DNA of 32,852 nucleotides from Bacteriovoracaceae bacterium (GCA_947461175.1 CANHIY010000018.1:1-32852); one strand, 5' to 3'. Counted from the first letter of the stretch, positions 1-8,892 are shown. A program made the numbers and translations. Notes: generated by a model not told the origin, from the sequence alone.

Positions 1-1413
1 ACCGAAAAGCAGGAGGGAGACCAGTATGACTTTTACACTTTTGGTCTAGATGAAGAGGATATGTTACGAGTTTCTGCGGAACATAACCGAGGCTTCAATC
101 ATCTTAGGGAAAAAATATTAAAGCTCTCACTCTCCTTTAAAGAATCTGAACTCTCCCATGAAGAGGGGCTTCAAAAAGGTGTTGTGCCAGAGAATGATGT
201 GGTAGCGGCAGTGGCGATTATTGGTGCCCCAAATGCTGGAAAGTCGACTCTTCTAAATTGCCTGGTTGGTGCTCAAAGGGCCCTGGTTTCAGAAATTGCT
301 GGGACAACTGTTGACCCTATTGAGGGGTATATTGATCTTTATTTTGGTCCTGATGTTGATTTATTAAATCCTCGAACTAACCAATTTAGAAAAAAAACGG
401 AAGAGATGTTTGATGAACTTAAGCATTTTCAGGAATCAGGAGACGTGGATTTAAACTTATCAGTGGATGAGGAAGATCTAACCGAGGAAGAAAAAAAGAT
501 TTATGTAGAATTCGGACAAACTACGGAGTCAATTTTTGATGAAAGTGATGAAGAGGCAGAAACGTCGGGTGATTTCTCTTTTGATGAATCCCGAGTTGGT
601 GATGATCTTTATACGGAAACTGATATCTTAAATGAAATTGAAAAGAACTGGGATAATTCTCCTCAGGAAGAAGTTTCTCATTTAGAGTTTGCCCAACAGG
701 TGAACCGTTGGCGCTCAATTAAGCTTGTGGATACTGCTGGGATTAGAAAATCAAAGCTGGTAGAAGGTTTCATTGAAACCCAATCTGTTTACCGCTCTCT
801 TCGTGCCATCACGGAATCGGACATTGTTTTATTCATGGTGGACTCAACTCTTGGGATCACCCATCAGGACAGAAGACTCTGTGATATCGCTCTTGAAAAA
901 GGGAAGTCCGTCATTATTTGTCTTAATAAGATCGATCTTTTAAAAGATGTTTTCCTTGATCAGAAAAAGAAAAAAGAATGGCTTCAAAACCTCAGAGACG
1001 ATGTACCGTGGTTAAATTTTTGCCAACTTGTGACTATTTCTGCCCAAAAAAATAGAAATATTAATTATCTTCGTGAGGCGATAAAAAGAACGATTGTCAT
1101 CAGAAATAGAAAGATACCCACTGGTGCACTGAATAGGTGTTTACTTCAACTCACGGATGCGAACCCAGTGATTGTGAGAAAAACCAATGGCGTCAGGTTT
1201 AAGGTAAAGTATGCCTCTATGCTTAAGGCCGGACCACCAACGTTTTTGTTATTTAGTAATAAGTCCCAAGGAATTCCTGAAAACTACAAGCGCTATCTTA
1301 TCAATGGTCTTCGTAGGGAGTTTGATTTGACGAATTCCCCGGTTCATCTGATCTTCAGGACATCTACAGATATTGAAAGAAGAATGAGAAAAGTTGAGAA
1401 GAAAAAAGGATAA
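1..1413 (+). CDS. der: Ribosome-assembly GTPase Der (EngA), 5' part outside window
   Basis: Der is an essential tandem-GTPase that helps assemble the 50S subunit. The frame is open from base 1, so the first GTPase domain is mostly off the left edge; only its last G5-like SAEHNRG segment is visible (about 73-93). The second domain has the P-loop GAPNAGKS (223-246), GTT of G2 (301-309), DTAG of G3 (730-741) and NKID of G4 (925-936), then SAQ of G5. A C-terminal KH-like domain follows (from about 1120, with the PPTFLLF and [11 protein letters not shown] segments). Odd: G2 and G3 are normally about 20 residues apart, but here about 143, because of a highly acidic, low-complexity insertion (about 340-715). 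The reading frame stays intact and all G motifs are present, so it is probably functional. It converges on the next minus-strand gene across a perfect hairpin. Confidence 0.95.
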   Translation, partial: TEKQEGDQYDFYTFGLDEEDMLRVSAEHNRGFNHLREKILKLSLSFKESELSHEEGLQKGVVPENDVVAAVAIIGAPNAGKSTLLNCLVGAQRALVSEIAGTTVDPIEGYIDLYFGPDVDLLNPRTNQFRKKTEEMFDELKHFQESGDVDLNLSVDEEDLTEEEKKIYVEFGQTTESIFDESDEEAETSGDFSFDESRVGDDLYTETDILNEIEKNWDNSPQEEVSHLEFAQQVNRWRSIKLVDTAGIRKSKLVEGFIETQSVYRSLRAITESDIVLFMVDSTLGITHQDRRLCDIALEKGKSVIICLNKIDLLKDVFLDQKKKKEWLQNLRDDVPWLNFCQLVTISAQKNRNINYLREAIKRTIVIRNRKIPTGALNRCLLQLTDANPVIVRKTNGVRFKVKYASMLKAGPPTFLLFSNKSQGIPENYKRYLINGLRREFDLTNSPVHLIFRTSTDIERRMRKVEKKKG

Positions 1414-1421
1414 ACTTTCCA

Positions 1422-1452
1422 TAGGGGAACTGTCATAAATACAGTTCCCCTA
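1422..1452. terminator. Perfect hairpin between convergent genes
   Basis: Arms 1422-1433 and 1441-1452 are perfectly complementary (12 bp) around a 7-base loop. It fills the 42-base gap between the stop of der and the stop of the minus-strand gene, so it probably ends transcription from both sides. Neither side has a strong T-run, so it may work with a factor or as an mRNA 3'-end stabiliser. Confidence 0.6.
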
Positions 1453-1455
1453 AAA

Positions 1456-2241
1456 TCACCAGGTAAAATTGTAGGTAAAAATCAGTGAGACCACATTACC
1501 AGTGAGGTCTTCATACCCGTAGGTGCTGTCAGATTCATTTGGAATTTGCCGGTAGTCCTGGGTGTATTTATCATAAAAATTTACTACATGATAAAGGGCC
1601 TCCACACTGATGTAGGACTCCTTAAGTTCCACGGGAAACTCCAAACCAAATCCAATACCAGATCCGATTCCCCCGCCCTTGTCGGTGGGGAGACTTTTTT
1701 GGTCAATGAATTTTGTGGACTGATACCAGTACTCAAGACGTCCGATGAAGTGGGGATTTGAGTAGGTAATGGCCGTTCCTAAATCAGAAGTATCCACATA
1801 ATACTTATAGCCCACAAAAACTCTGGTAAAGTCTGTGACGAGGGCCCCGAGTCTTCCCTGGTCAGGGTAGCCGTTGACGACAGTGTCTAGGATCGAGGTG
1901 TGTTTTGAATACTCTAGTCCAATAGAGATGGCCTTTCTAAAATCCAGAAAATAATTAGTTGAAAGGTGGAAGGTGGGGTGATTATCTTCATAGGCCCTTC
2001 CGCGATTACCTGTAAATGTGGTGAAGCCCCCACCGAAATTTACGGAAAAAAAACGGCCATAGCGATAAAAACGCTCATCTTCAAAAACCTGGGCGCTCTC
2101 TAGGTCTTCATTGAAGTCAGAAAAAATATCCGAGCCGGGAGTCAATTCATCTTCAAGTTCGTCCATGACCTGGTCATTTGACTGAGAGAAGGCAAAGGAT
2201 GAAAAGAAAATAAATATAATGAAAAGACTATACTTACCCAT
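1456..2241 (-). CDS. Probable outer-membrane beta-barrel protein, unrecognised family
   Basis: This is a 261-residue exported protein. Residues 1-19 form a Sec signal peptide (MGKYS then a hydrophobic run ending AFS before Q). An acidic, Asp/Glu-rich segment follows (about 25-55), then alternating polar/aromatic stretches typical of beta strands, ending with aromatic residues (TYNFTW), which resembles the C-terminal signal read by the Bam machinery. I do not recognise a specific family. It lies 3 bases after the similar barrel-type gene on the same strand, so both are probably co-transcribed, and both sit between der and bamB-like genes. The barrel role is inferred from composition. Confidence 0.75.
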   Translation of the reverse strand: MGKYSLFIIFIFFSSFAFSQSNDQVMDELEDELTPGSDIFSDFNEDLESAQVFEDERFYRYGRFFSVNFGGGFTTFTGNRGRAYEDNHPTFHLSTNYFLDFRKAISIGLEYSKHTSILDTVVNGYPDQGRLGALVTDFTRVFVGYKYYVDTSDLGTAITYSNPHFIGRLEYWYQSTKFIDQKSLPTDKGGGIGSGIGFGLEFPVELKESYISVEALYHVVNFYDKYTQDYRQIPNESDSTYGYEDLTGNVVSLIFTYNFTW

Positions 2242-2244
2242 AAA

Positions 2245-2754
2245 TTACAAATAAAAGTGGAAGGCAGCTTTTAAGAACTGATCTCCCAACGTTTCAATGC
2301 TGGCACCTCCCAGCGGGTCAACATTTCTGGCAGAGATCCCCATTTCAAAAGATAGCCCAATACTCTCAAGGCCCGCAAAGTGAAACTCTGTCCCTAGAGT
2401 GCCATCAACTTGATAACCAGACTGTACCTGCCTTTGTTCATCTAAAAAACTCTCCGAAGCAAAGAGTCCGGCCAGGTAAAAATTGAGCTGTGGTTCGTCA
2501 AAAATGATGCGATAAAACTTAACCCCCACCCCGTAAAGAGTGGCCTCTTCATTGGAGCGAAACCCCAAGATCCCTCCTAACGCAAAAGTCTTGTAGCGCT
2601 GAATTTTGAAGGAAAGAGCGGGAAGATCGTTGGCCAGTTGGTTGGAGGCGCCAATCCCAAGCCTGCCTCTTAAATCGGCAGCATGAACTGAGGTGTTAAA
2701 TACGATCAAGAAGACAGATAAAAGGATGAGGAGTTGTTTAAAATTCTTTTTCAT
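2245..2754 (-). CDS. Small outer-membrane barrel-like exported protein
   Basis: The chosen ATG at 2754 gives 169 residues beginning MKKNFKQLL, a good Sec signal peptide ending near SVHA before ADLRG. The frame extends upstream to a TTG at 2790, but that would put 12 charged residues before the signal peptide. Neither start has a strong Shine-Dalgarno sequence. The mature part has alternating strands with many Gly and aromatic residues and ends HFYL, consistent with a small beta barrel of about 8 strands. No family is recognised. It is followed after 3 bases by the other barrel-type gene and is divergent from the YfgM-like gene. Confidence 0.7.
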   Translation of the reverse strand: MKKNFKQLLILLSVFLIVFNTSVHAADLRGRLGIGASNQLANDLPALSFKIQRYKTFALGGILGFRSNEEATLYGVGVKFYRIIFDEPQLNFYLAGLFASESFLDEQRQVQSGYQVDGTLGTEFHFAGLESIGLSFEMGISARNVDPLGGASIETLGDQFLKAAFHFYL

Positions 2755-2783
2755 TCTTTTAAGTCTAGGAAATCTTTTGATCT

Positions 2784-2811
2784 TTGACAACGCACGAGGA
2801 GGAGTTTTAAA
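2784..2811 (+). promoter_or_regulatory. Candidate sigma70 promoter for the YfgM-BamB pair
   Basis: TTGACA at 2784-2789 matches the -35 consensus exactly. A 16-base spacer leads to TTTAAA at 2806-2811 (4 of 6 matches to TATAAT). It sits about 36 bases upstream of the YfgM-like start, in the divergent gap. Sequence match only. Confidence 0.4.
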
Positions 2812-2847
2812 CTTCTAAGGTATTTTTAAAAGACCAAAGGATCTAAA

Positions 2848-3531
2848 ATGAGTGAAGCAACTCAGACTCTTGAACAAACTCTTAATAAAACCGATCTCGG
2901 CCACATCATTTACGAAAAGAGAAAAATCTTTTTCGGCCTTTTGTTGGTCATCCTCATTGGGGCCACAGGCTATCTTTTGTGGAAACAAAACCAAAAAACT
3001 GTGGCCTTAGAAAATTCTCAGGAAGTTTTTTTATTTCAGACCGAGGTATGGTCTAAAGTAAAAGAGGATAAAAAAACGGTACAAGAACTTTTAACTGGTT
3101 TCTCCAGTTTAAAGGAAACTGTTAAAACCTCACCGTCCATGGTTCCTCTGCTGCTTGAAATGGGGAAATTCCTTTATGAAAAGGGGCTTTACTCAGAAGC
3201 GGATCAGCTACTGTCTGAGGTGGAGGGAAAAATAAAGCACCCCGTAGCTGCTTCTTTTCTCACCATGCAAAGGGTGGTGATTCTGGAAAAGCTTAATAAG
3301 CTTGATGGGGCCATCTCCCTTTTAGAACCCCTCGCTCAAAAGGCACAATCTCTAAATCCTGGTCTTATGCCTGCAAAAATCTCTTTGGATCTTGCTCGCT
3401 TGTATATGGCGAAAGGTGAAAAAGGTAAGGCCCAAACTCAGCTTGATTACATCATGACAACTTATCCTAACGATGAGTATGCGAAGCTTGCTAAGCTTTA
3501 TCTTCAAAATCTTCAAAGCCTTCGTCCATGA
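2848..3531 (+). CDS. YfgM-like membrane-anchored TPR protein
   Basis: This is a 227-residue protein with a short cytosolic N-terminus, one membrane helix at about 28-46 (FFGLLLVILIGATGYLLW) and a periplasmic alpha-helical part with TPR-like repeats. In enterobacteria YfgM is an inner-membrane TPR protein that contacts the SecYEG translocon and periplasmic chaperones, and its gene precedes bamB and der. The same partners are here: the stop overlaps the BamB-like ATG by 4 bases and der is 1.4 kb away. AAAGG lies about 7 bases before the ATG. The family call rests on architecture and context; overall similarity to E. coli YfgM cannot be measured here. Confidence 0.75.
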   Translation: MSEATQTLEQTLNKTDLGHIIYEKRKIFFGLLLVILIGATGYLLWKQNQKTVALENSQEVFLFQTEVWSKVKEDKKTVQELLTGFSSLKETVKTSPSMVPLLLEMGKFLYEKGLYSEADQLLSEVEGKIKHPVAASFLTMQRVVILEKLNKLDGAISLLEPLAQKAQSLNPGLMPAKISLDLARLYMAKGEKGKAQTQLDYIMTTYPNDEYAKLAKLYLQNLQSLRP

Positions 3532-4628
3532 AGTTTTTTGTTAGCTTATTCTGTTTATTTTTGATCACCAGTTGTGGTTCCATAGAATTCTCAGCTCCTC
3601 AAAAAAAATCAGATTTTTTTCGTCTGGCCTGGATAAAAAACCTTGATCCAGAATACGTTTCAGGAAATTTACCTATTGGTTTTGGGGCTCCCAGAATTTT
3701 TAAAGACATGGTCTTTATGGGAAGTCCTAAGGGTACTATGGGGGCCTATGATCTTGAAAGCGGCCGAATCCTTTGGAGTCATGATGAGAAAACACCACTC
3801 GGAGGAGCGGTGGAATTTTTTAAGGACCACATTGCTTATGGTGGGCTCAATGGGCGCTTGTTTGTTCGGCACTACCTCACTGGGAAACTTAAATATGCCA
3901 TAGACCTTGGGGCCCCTATAGAGAGTGCTCCCCATTTTCAAAATGATCGAATGCTCATTTATCTCAGGGGACATCAGCTCGTAAACCTCGATGCAGAAAC
4001 GGGTAAAATCCTATGGGTTTACAAACGTGCAGTTCCCGTGACAACCACTCTTCAGCGGACAACCAAACCTCTGATCCTAGGGGATAAAATCATTGTGGGT
4101 TTTGCTGACGGTTTTGTTGGTGCCCTATCAGAACAAGAAGGTCTTCTACTTTGGGAAACAAAGATCGTTGAGCAGGCAAAGTTTATCGATGTGGATCTGA
4201 ATCCTATTTTAGCTGGCGGCGTGGTGGTGACGGGTTCACCTTCAGGGGACCTTAAGGCCCTTAACCCCGAGAGTGGGGCCATTTCAAAAAGTTTTCACTT
4301 TAACGTCCAGGCCCATCCTGTTTTAAAGGGAGAGCAGCTTATTTTGGGCACAGTTGAAGGGGAGGTAATCCTTCTTTCACTAAGTGGAGAAGTCTTAAAA
4401 AGAACGAAAATATCTGACCAGCCTGTGAGTGCAGTTTCTTGGTGGAAAAATAACCTCATTGCCGCAAGTTTTGATGGAAAACTCCGCTCCATTGACCCCT
4501 TAAGCCTGAAGGTCATTGACGAGTTTGCCCTGGGGCATGAATATTCTGCCGTGTTTTCTGACCTCGTGGTTAATGATGATTACTTAGCTGTCTATTCATC
4601 ACGAAATAGGCTGTATCTTTTTTATTAA
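3528..4628 (+). CDS. bamB: BamB-like beta-propeller lipoprotein
   Basis: This is a 366-residue lipoprotein. The signal peptide ends in a lipobox ITSC (Cys16), so the mature protein should be lipid-anchored. The rest shows repeated PQQ-propeller motifs of the type (Y/A)D-ESGRILW, DAETGKILW and SEQEGLLLWETK, one per blade, as in BamB, the accessory subunit that helps BamA fold outer-membrane proteins. Its length is close to BamB (about 390). ATG overlaps the upstream YfgM-like stop (ATGA), implying translational coupling. Two barrel-type proteins encoded next door are plausible clients. The propeller assignment is strong; the BamB name rests on the lipoprotein form plus the YfgM/der context. 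Confidence 0.82.
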   Translation: MKFFVSLFCLFLITSCGSIEFSAPQKKSDFFRLAWIKNLDPEYVSGNLPIGFGAPRIFKDMVFMGSPKGTMGAYDLESGRILWSHDEKTPLGGAVEFFKDHIAYGGLNGRLFVRHYLTGKLKYAIDLGAPIESAPHFQNDRMLIYLRGHQLVNLDAETGKILWVYKRAVPVTTTLQRTTKPLILGDKIIVGFADGFVGALSEQEGLLLWETKIVEQAKFIDVDLNPILAGGVVVTGSPSGDLKALNPESGAISKSFHFNVQAHPVLKGEQLILGTVEGEVILLSLSGEVLKRTKISDQPVSAVSWWKNNLIAASFDGKLRSIDPLSLKVIDEFALGHEYSAVFSDLVVNDDYLAVYSSRNRLYLFY

Positions 4629-4649
4629 GACAATAACAAAAGGATTTTC

Positions 4650-5960
4650 ATGAAGCCCTTCCTCTTTCTTGGTCTTTTTGCCTTTAGTTACTTGGCGTTT
4701 TCCTCGGTAAAAATTCACGAGGAGCTTTACATCCCCGGACAAAATCCACTGATTGTTAAAGAACTCATCCATGCCGGTACTGTGGAGATAGACCACGTGA
4801 CAAGTGAGGGATTTGAGCTTTATGGACCAAGAGGAATTGGTCTTTACCTGGATCAGAAGAATATTGTCTACCTCGATATGAAAGAGATGAATCAGAAAAA
4901 TTTATCCGGCTATCCATCTTCTGACGAAATTGCTTTGAAAATGAAGGAATTGGCAAAAAAGTTTCCCAGGATCATGAAACTTTTTTCTATTGGAAAATCA
5001 GTCAAAGGAAAGGATCTTTGGGTCATAAAGATTTCCGATAATGTAGAAGAGGATGAGATTGAACCTGAATTTAAGTACATTTCTTCCATGCACGGAGATG
5101 AAATTACTGGAAGAGAGTTGTCCATAAGTCTTATCGAAGAAATAGGCGAGAATTATGGTACTGATCAGGATATCACAGAGCTTGTTGATAATACCGAAAT
5201 TTTTATCATGCCTTCCATGAATCCAGATGGAAGTGACTTAAAGCAAAGGGCCAATGCAAAGTTTGTAGATCTTAACAGAAATTTTCCCGATATCTTAAGG
5301 GACACTGATTCAAGAACTGAAGGTCGCCAAATAGAGACTCAACACGTGATGAATTTTCAGGCCCAGAGGAAATTTTCTCTCTCCGCTAATTTTCACGGTG
5401 GCACGATTGTAGCTAATTACCCCTGGGATTCAAAATACGACCTTCACCCACTGGACACTTTGGTGAAGCAGTTTTCTCAGGGCTATTCGGACCTTAATCC
5501 TGATATGAGAAGCTCCACTGAATTTCCCGGAGGGATTACCAATGGGGCCCAGTGGTACGTTGTCAGAGGTGGGATGCAGGACTGGAGTTACAACTGGTAC
5601 AATGATTTGCAGATCACTCTTGAGCTTTCTCACCTAAAGTGGCCTAGCTACTCTGATATACCCCGCCACTATAAAAATAATCGTGATTCTTTGATTCAGT
5701 ACATGAAATACGTTCATCATGGGGCCGGATTTAAAATAGTAAGTCCCAAAACTTCTGGTAAAGTTGAAGTCACTCAAACCTCTCCTGTGGTGAAGAATTT
5801 TGGAATTTTTACATTTAAAAATTCTGAGTTCTATAAGATTCTGCCGGAAGGTGATTATACTTTCACAATTCTTCGGAATAATAAGAGAAAGAAGAAGGTT
5901 TCTGTTTCTGTGACCTCAAATCAAATTTCTCTTGATGGGAATTACGTCACCATCGAGTGA
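4650..5960 (+). CDS. Exported M14-family zinc carboxypeptidase
   Basis: This is a 436-residue exported metallopeptidase predicted to remove C-terminal residues from peptides. After a signal peptide (about 1-18, ending FSS), an N-terminal region precedes the M14 catalytic domain. Zinc ligands are H148 and E151 in MHGDE, and H249 in NFHGG. DLNRNFP (207-213) supplies the substrate-carboxylate Asn/Arg pair, and E325 in LELSH is the general base. The C-terminal 75 residues look like the transthyretin-like regulatory domain of the carboxypeptidase N/E/D subfamily. All catalytic residues are present. It starts 21 bases after bamB, with AAAAGGA upstream of the ATG, so it may be co-transcribed. In a predatory or scavenging bacterium it could serve prey-protein digestion; that is speculation. 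Confidence 0.9.
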   Translation: MKPFLFLGLFAFSYLAFSSVKIHEELYIPGQNPLIVKELIHAGTVEIDHVTSEGFELYGPRGIGLYLDQKNIVYLDMKEMNQKNLSGYPSSDEIALKMKELAKKFPRIMKLFSIGKSVKGKDLWVIKISDNVEEDEIEPEFKYISSMHGDEITGRELSISLIEEIGENYGTDQDITELVDNTEIFIMPSMNPDGSDLKQRANAKFVDLNRNFPDILRDTDSRTEGRQIETQHVMNFQAQRKFSLSANFHGGTIVANYPWDSKYDLHPLDTLVKQFSQGYSDLNPDMRSSTEFPGGITNGAQWYVVRGGMQDWSYNWYNDLQITLELSHLKWPSYSDIPRHYKNNRDSLIQYMKYVHHGAGFKIVSPKTSGKVEVTQTSPVVKNFGIFTFKNSEFYKILPEGDYTFTILRNNKRKKKVSVSVTSNQISLDGNYVTIE

Positions 5961-5971
5961 ATTTCAGATAT

Positions 5972-6433
5972 TTAATTTCCTAAATTTTTAATAAATAAAA
6001 ATTCTTCCTCGGTAACCGGCATAATAGACAGCCGGTTACCTTTTTGAAGGAGCCTCATCTGAGACAGCAATTGATATTTTTTAATCTCCTCAAGAGGAAC
6101 AAATTTTTTTAGGTCTTCCTCAAAGCTCACATCCACCAGAAACCAAATGGGGTTATCTTTTTTTGATTTTGGATCATAGTACTCAGACTTAGACTGAAAC
6201 TGAGTTTCATCCGGATAGGGAAGTGAATGAACCCTTCCAATGCCCGCCACACCGGGGATCTTACAAGAGGAGTGATAAAAAAGAATCAGGTCCCCCGGTT
6301 TCATTTGATCCCTCATAAAATTTCTTGCCTGATAGTTTCGGACACCATTCCAGGGTTCAGTTTTTTTGGGTCTTTTTTTGAGGTCTTCAAAAGAAAAGAC
6401 ATCGGGTTCAGATTTCATCAGCCAGTATTTCAT
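5972..6433 (-). CDS. EVE-domain protein (THYN1-like)
   Basis: This 153-residue protein is a single EVE domain over nearly its full length. Visible signatures are MKYWLMKSEPDVFSFEDL at the start, WNGVRNYQARNFMRD and KPGDLILFYHSS, then GIGRV. EVE domains belong to the PUA-like fold and are thought to bind modified bases in DNA or RNA; the bacterial stand-alone form has no settled role. It is convergent with the carboxypeptidase gene (11-base gap) and divergent from the next lipoprotein gene. The fold assignment is confident; the function is not established. Confidence 0.92.
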   Translation of the reverse strand: MKYWLMKSEPDVFSFEDLKKRPKKTEPWNGVRNYQARNFMRDQMKPGDLILFYHSSCKIPGVAGIGRVHSLPYPDETQFQSKSEYYDPKSKKDNPIWFLVDVSFEEDLKKFVPLEEIKKYQLLSQMRLLQKGNRLSIMPVTEEEFLFIKNLGN

Positions 6434-6500
6434 GGGTTAATAATCTACAATTCCTGGCGGTTAATCAAGTTGAGAGATTATATGTCGAAGAGGAGTTCAT

Positions 6501-7241
6501 GTGAGGAAGAACATGAATTACCTGATGTTTATTTTTTTAATGAGTTTCCTGGGCTGTGCTCACAAGAATCATCTTACCCCTAAGGTGGTCTTACCCTATG
6601 CTGAGGAATTATTAAAGAAGGTTCAACTCCAAGAGGCCTTAGAATATACCCAACAAAATGCTCAGTTTCAATCGAGGAAAGAGCTTCAGAAATCTCCCCG
6701 AAGAGTTTATTTCCGGACTCTTTATCATCAGTACCAGATCCTGGGGCAGATTTTACAAAAAGAAAGTGAAATCACTTTTTGTCCTCAATTCCACCACGAT
6801 AAGACAGAAATTCAGCTTCAAAAGCGAAGAGTGGTGGAGGGGACTAGATTCTCTTCTGTAGTGACCGAAGGACGTGATTATTTTCCCGAAACGGCCTTTG
6901 TGAGTAAAACATCCCTCCCAGATTATCTTCAATCGATGAAGGTGGAGTTAGAACTTTTATGCGAAGAGGGGGGGAGTGATAATTATTTTAAGTTCGACAA
7001 CCTTATCACTCACCACGCCCATAAGTCTTCTTTTCATCTAAGTCATCATGCCATGTCATCAGTTCTTAAAATCCCGGTATTCGCCAATTTTTACCTGATA
7101 AAGATGATCAATCCTTACCTTGTATTTAATGAAGAGGGGGATTTTATCACACTCACGAAAACTTTCTGGTTTGAAAGTTATGTCTCTGAGGCCAGCAGAG
7201 TAAGAAGCACTTTCATCAAAAATCAAATGGTGAAACGCTAA
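6501..7241 (+). CDS. Predicted lipoprotein, unrecognised
   Basis: This is a 246-residue protein. GTG at 6501 is preferred because it gives a positively charged signal-peptide N-region (MRKN) and has AGGAG 5 bases upstream. An in-frame ATG at 6513 also has a good AGGA and would work. The hydrophobic segment ends in FLGC, a lipobox (Cys19 from the GTG). The mature part is mainly helical and polar, with two further cysteines (TFCPQF and LLCEEGG) that could form a disulfide. No family recognised. It reads alone on the plus strand after the EVE gene. Confidence 0.7.
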   Translation: MRKNMNYLMFIFLMSFLGCAHKNHLTPKVVLPYAEELLKKVQLQEALEYTQQNAQFQSRKELQKSPRRVYFRTLYHQYQILGQILQKESEITFCPQFHHDKTEIQLQKRRVVEGTRFSSVVTEGRDYFPETAFVSKTSLPDYLQSMKVELELLCEEGGSDNYFKFDNLITHHAHKSSFHLSHHAMSSVLKIPVFANFYLIKMINPYLVFNEEGDFITLTKTFWFESYVSEASRVRSTFIKNQMVKR

Positions 7242-7347
7242 ATTCACAAGGCCCTTTAAATTTGACCTCCTTTATAAAGGGATTGCATGAAATTCCCAAT
7301 TGAGGAACAATTTAACTAAGATTTCTCTTTTTTATCTGGAGTCTTAG

Positions 7348-8022
7348 ATGAAATACATTCTTCTTTCAATTTTCATGTTGTCTTTTGTTTCCTGTATGTC
7401 AGAACAGGCAGAGGAAGATTCATTATCACTTAATGAGGTTGTGAGATTTGAACCCCTCATGGTGACAGTAGAGGACAATGAAAGAATCAATGCCATCTGC
7501 GGGGCTTTACTTGATAAAGAGGATATCCTTGATGTTATTGTGACTTCAGGTAACGAGTATCTTTTTGATTATGGTCAAAAGGGTTGTCAGGAATCTAGCT
7601 TCCCTTCAATTAAAAGAGTCTCAACAACAATTCAAAGAAGTGAACTTAATTATTTCTTTAGGCCTAAAGAAAATGATGTCTTTGGTTTTTCCGATGTTGA
7701 AACCACCACAAAAGGGGTGTTAACACAAATCTGTGCCAATACTCAGAATCTCATGAATCCGATACAGACTTCCTCTGCTGGTGCACTTTGGTTTACAACA
7801 TTTACCTCCTCTGAGCACTGTCAGTCTGATGCCCAAGGGATTTGTATTCATTTGCAGAGAGGATCTGTGGTGGATGATTTTTATTATAAGATCCATACTA
7901 ACGAATGGCTCAAAATAAAAATCACCAACGGTAACCGAGGGTTTTTCACAGAGAGAAAGTTAATCTCCACCGCCGCTTGTTCCGGTAAAGGATTCATTGA
8001 AAAGAGGGCCTCTCTTAAATAG
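7348..8022 (+). CDS. Predicted cysteine-rich lipoprotein, unrecognised
   Basis: This is a 224-residue protein with a signal peptide ending FVSC (lipobox Cys16). The mature part has at least six more cysteines spread over its length (in NAICG, KGCQE, TQICAN, EHCQS, GICIH, AACSG), suggesting a disulfide-stabilised domain. A short acidic tether follows the lipidation site. TCTGGAG lies near 7335-7342 upstream of the ATG. No family recognised. Its 3' end overlaps the convergent minus-strand gene by 8 bases, with no room for a terminator between them. Confidence 0.7.
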   Translation: MKYILLSIFMLSFVSCMSEQAEEDSLSLNEVVRFEPLMVTVEDNERINAICGALLDKEDILDVIVTSGNEYLFDYGQKGCQESSFPSIKRVSTTIQRSELNYFFRPKENDVFGFSDVETTTKGVLTQICANTQNLMNPIQTSSAGALWFTTFTSSEHCQSDAQGICIHLQRGSVVDDFYYKIHTNEWLKIKITNGNRGFFTERKLISTAACSGKGFIEKRASLK

Positions 8023-8821
8023 CACAGCCCCTTTGCATTTGGACAAGGATCAGTTTTTTTTGATCCTCATCCCAAATTTCCTGACAAACATCTGTCTGGA
8101 AAATATCTTTTTTTCTTTCAGGTAAGGTTTTAGGGCAATCAATATTTTTTCTTTTTTCACTCCATTGGGTAAGCTGATTCATATCGGTATCAACAATCCT
8201 CCATTCTCCAAGGGGAGAAATTTTCAGCATATAAAAGACCTCATGGTCTTCCCTCAAGAGGTAGAGGCTTTTATCTTTAACATAAAGAGGTTGATCATCC
8301 AGGGGAACGAGGTAATTGATTTTCTTTTCATCTAAAAAAATGGTCACCAATTGTGGATGAAAAATTTCTCCCACTGGAACTTCAATTTGCGTTTGGTCCC
8401 TCCAGAGGACTCCTTTTTCTTTAGAGATGGATTTGATAAAAGAAAGACCCCGTTGAACTTTTACTCCTTTTTCAGGGTTATGATTTTTACAAGCGGAATG
8501 AAAAAGTAGAGGACTAGGTCCTAGCTGAGACTTTTCACTGGTGTAGAATTCTACAGGGATGCCATTTTTTGACCTAAATTCTTCAAGACGTTGATATTTT
8601 TCTTTTTGAGGAAATGTTTCATTTCTAAATTCACTGAGGAAATTTTTCCATTCTGAAAGTTGTTTCCCCATAATCTCGTCACATTGAGAGTTTTCCAGGC
8701 ACCCCTTAAATTGGTGTTCGTAATCCTCCATCGTTTTAGGGGCAGAGACCTCCTTTATGGCCGGTCCAGCTTGTCCATAAACGGAAAGTGATAAAAAAAT
8801 CATTAAATAAGTTACACACAT
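8015..8821 (-). CDS. Exported cysteine-containing protein, unrecognised
   Basis: This is a 268-residue protein with a short Sec signal peptide (MCVTYLMIFLSLSVYG before Q). The mature part is rich in charged residues and carries six cysteines (GCLEN, SQCDE, SACKN, IDCPK, DVCQE, RGCAI), probably paired in the periplasm. The middle shows beta-like stretches (IEVPVGEIF, TIFLDE, YLVPLDD). I do not recognise a family. It overlaps the convergent lipoprotein gene by 8 bases at the 3' ends; both partners are cysteine-rich exported proteins, but I see no sequence relation between them. Confidence 0.7.
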   Translation of the reverse strand: MCVTYLMIFLSLSVYGQAGPAIKEVSAPKTMEDYEHQFKGCLENSQCDEIMGKQLSEWKNFLSEFRNETFPQKEKYQRLEEFRSKNGIPVEFYTSEKSQLGPSPLLFHSACKNHNPEKGVKVQRGLSFIKSISKEKGVLWRDQTQIEVPVGEIFHPQLVTIFLDEKKINYLVPLDDQPLYVKDKSLYLLREDHEVFYMLKISPLGEWRIVDTDMNQLTQWSEKRKNIDCPKTLPERKKDIFQTDVCQEIWDEDQKKLILVQMQRGCAI

Positions 8822-8853
8822 AGTGATCCCGTCGTTTTCAAAGTCTTTATTTT

Positions 8854-8859
8854 ATTATA
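8854..8859 (-). promoter_or_regulatory. Candidate -10 box for the 8015-8821 gene
   Basis: The minus strand reads TATAAT here, a perfect -10 hexamer, 33 bases upstream of the minus-strand ATG at 8821. I see no convincing -35 box at the right distance, so this is a weak call. Confidence 0.3.
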
Positions 8860-8892
8860 AGCTCAACCGAATTTTTAATTTGAGAGGGATTA

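Noticed and set aside
7252-7281. CCCTTTA...TAAAGGG possible terminator after the 6501-7241 gene
   Set aside because: Only 7 bp with a 16-base loop and no T-run; a shorter palindrome overlaps it. Left as unproven.
7445-7460. Sequence resembling a tRNA T-arm on the minus strand (GGGGTTCAAATC)
   Set aside because: No cloverleaf, acceptor or anticodon arms around it, and it lies inside a lipoprotein gene.
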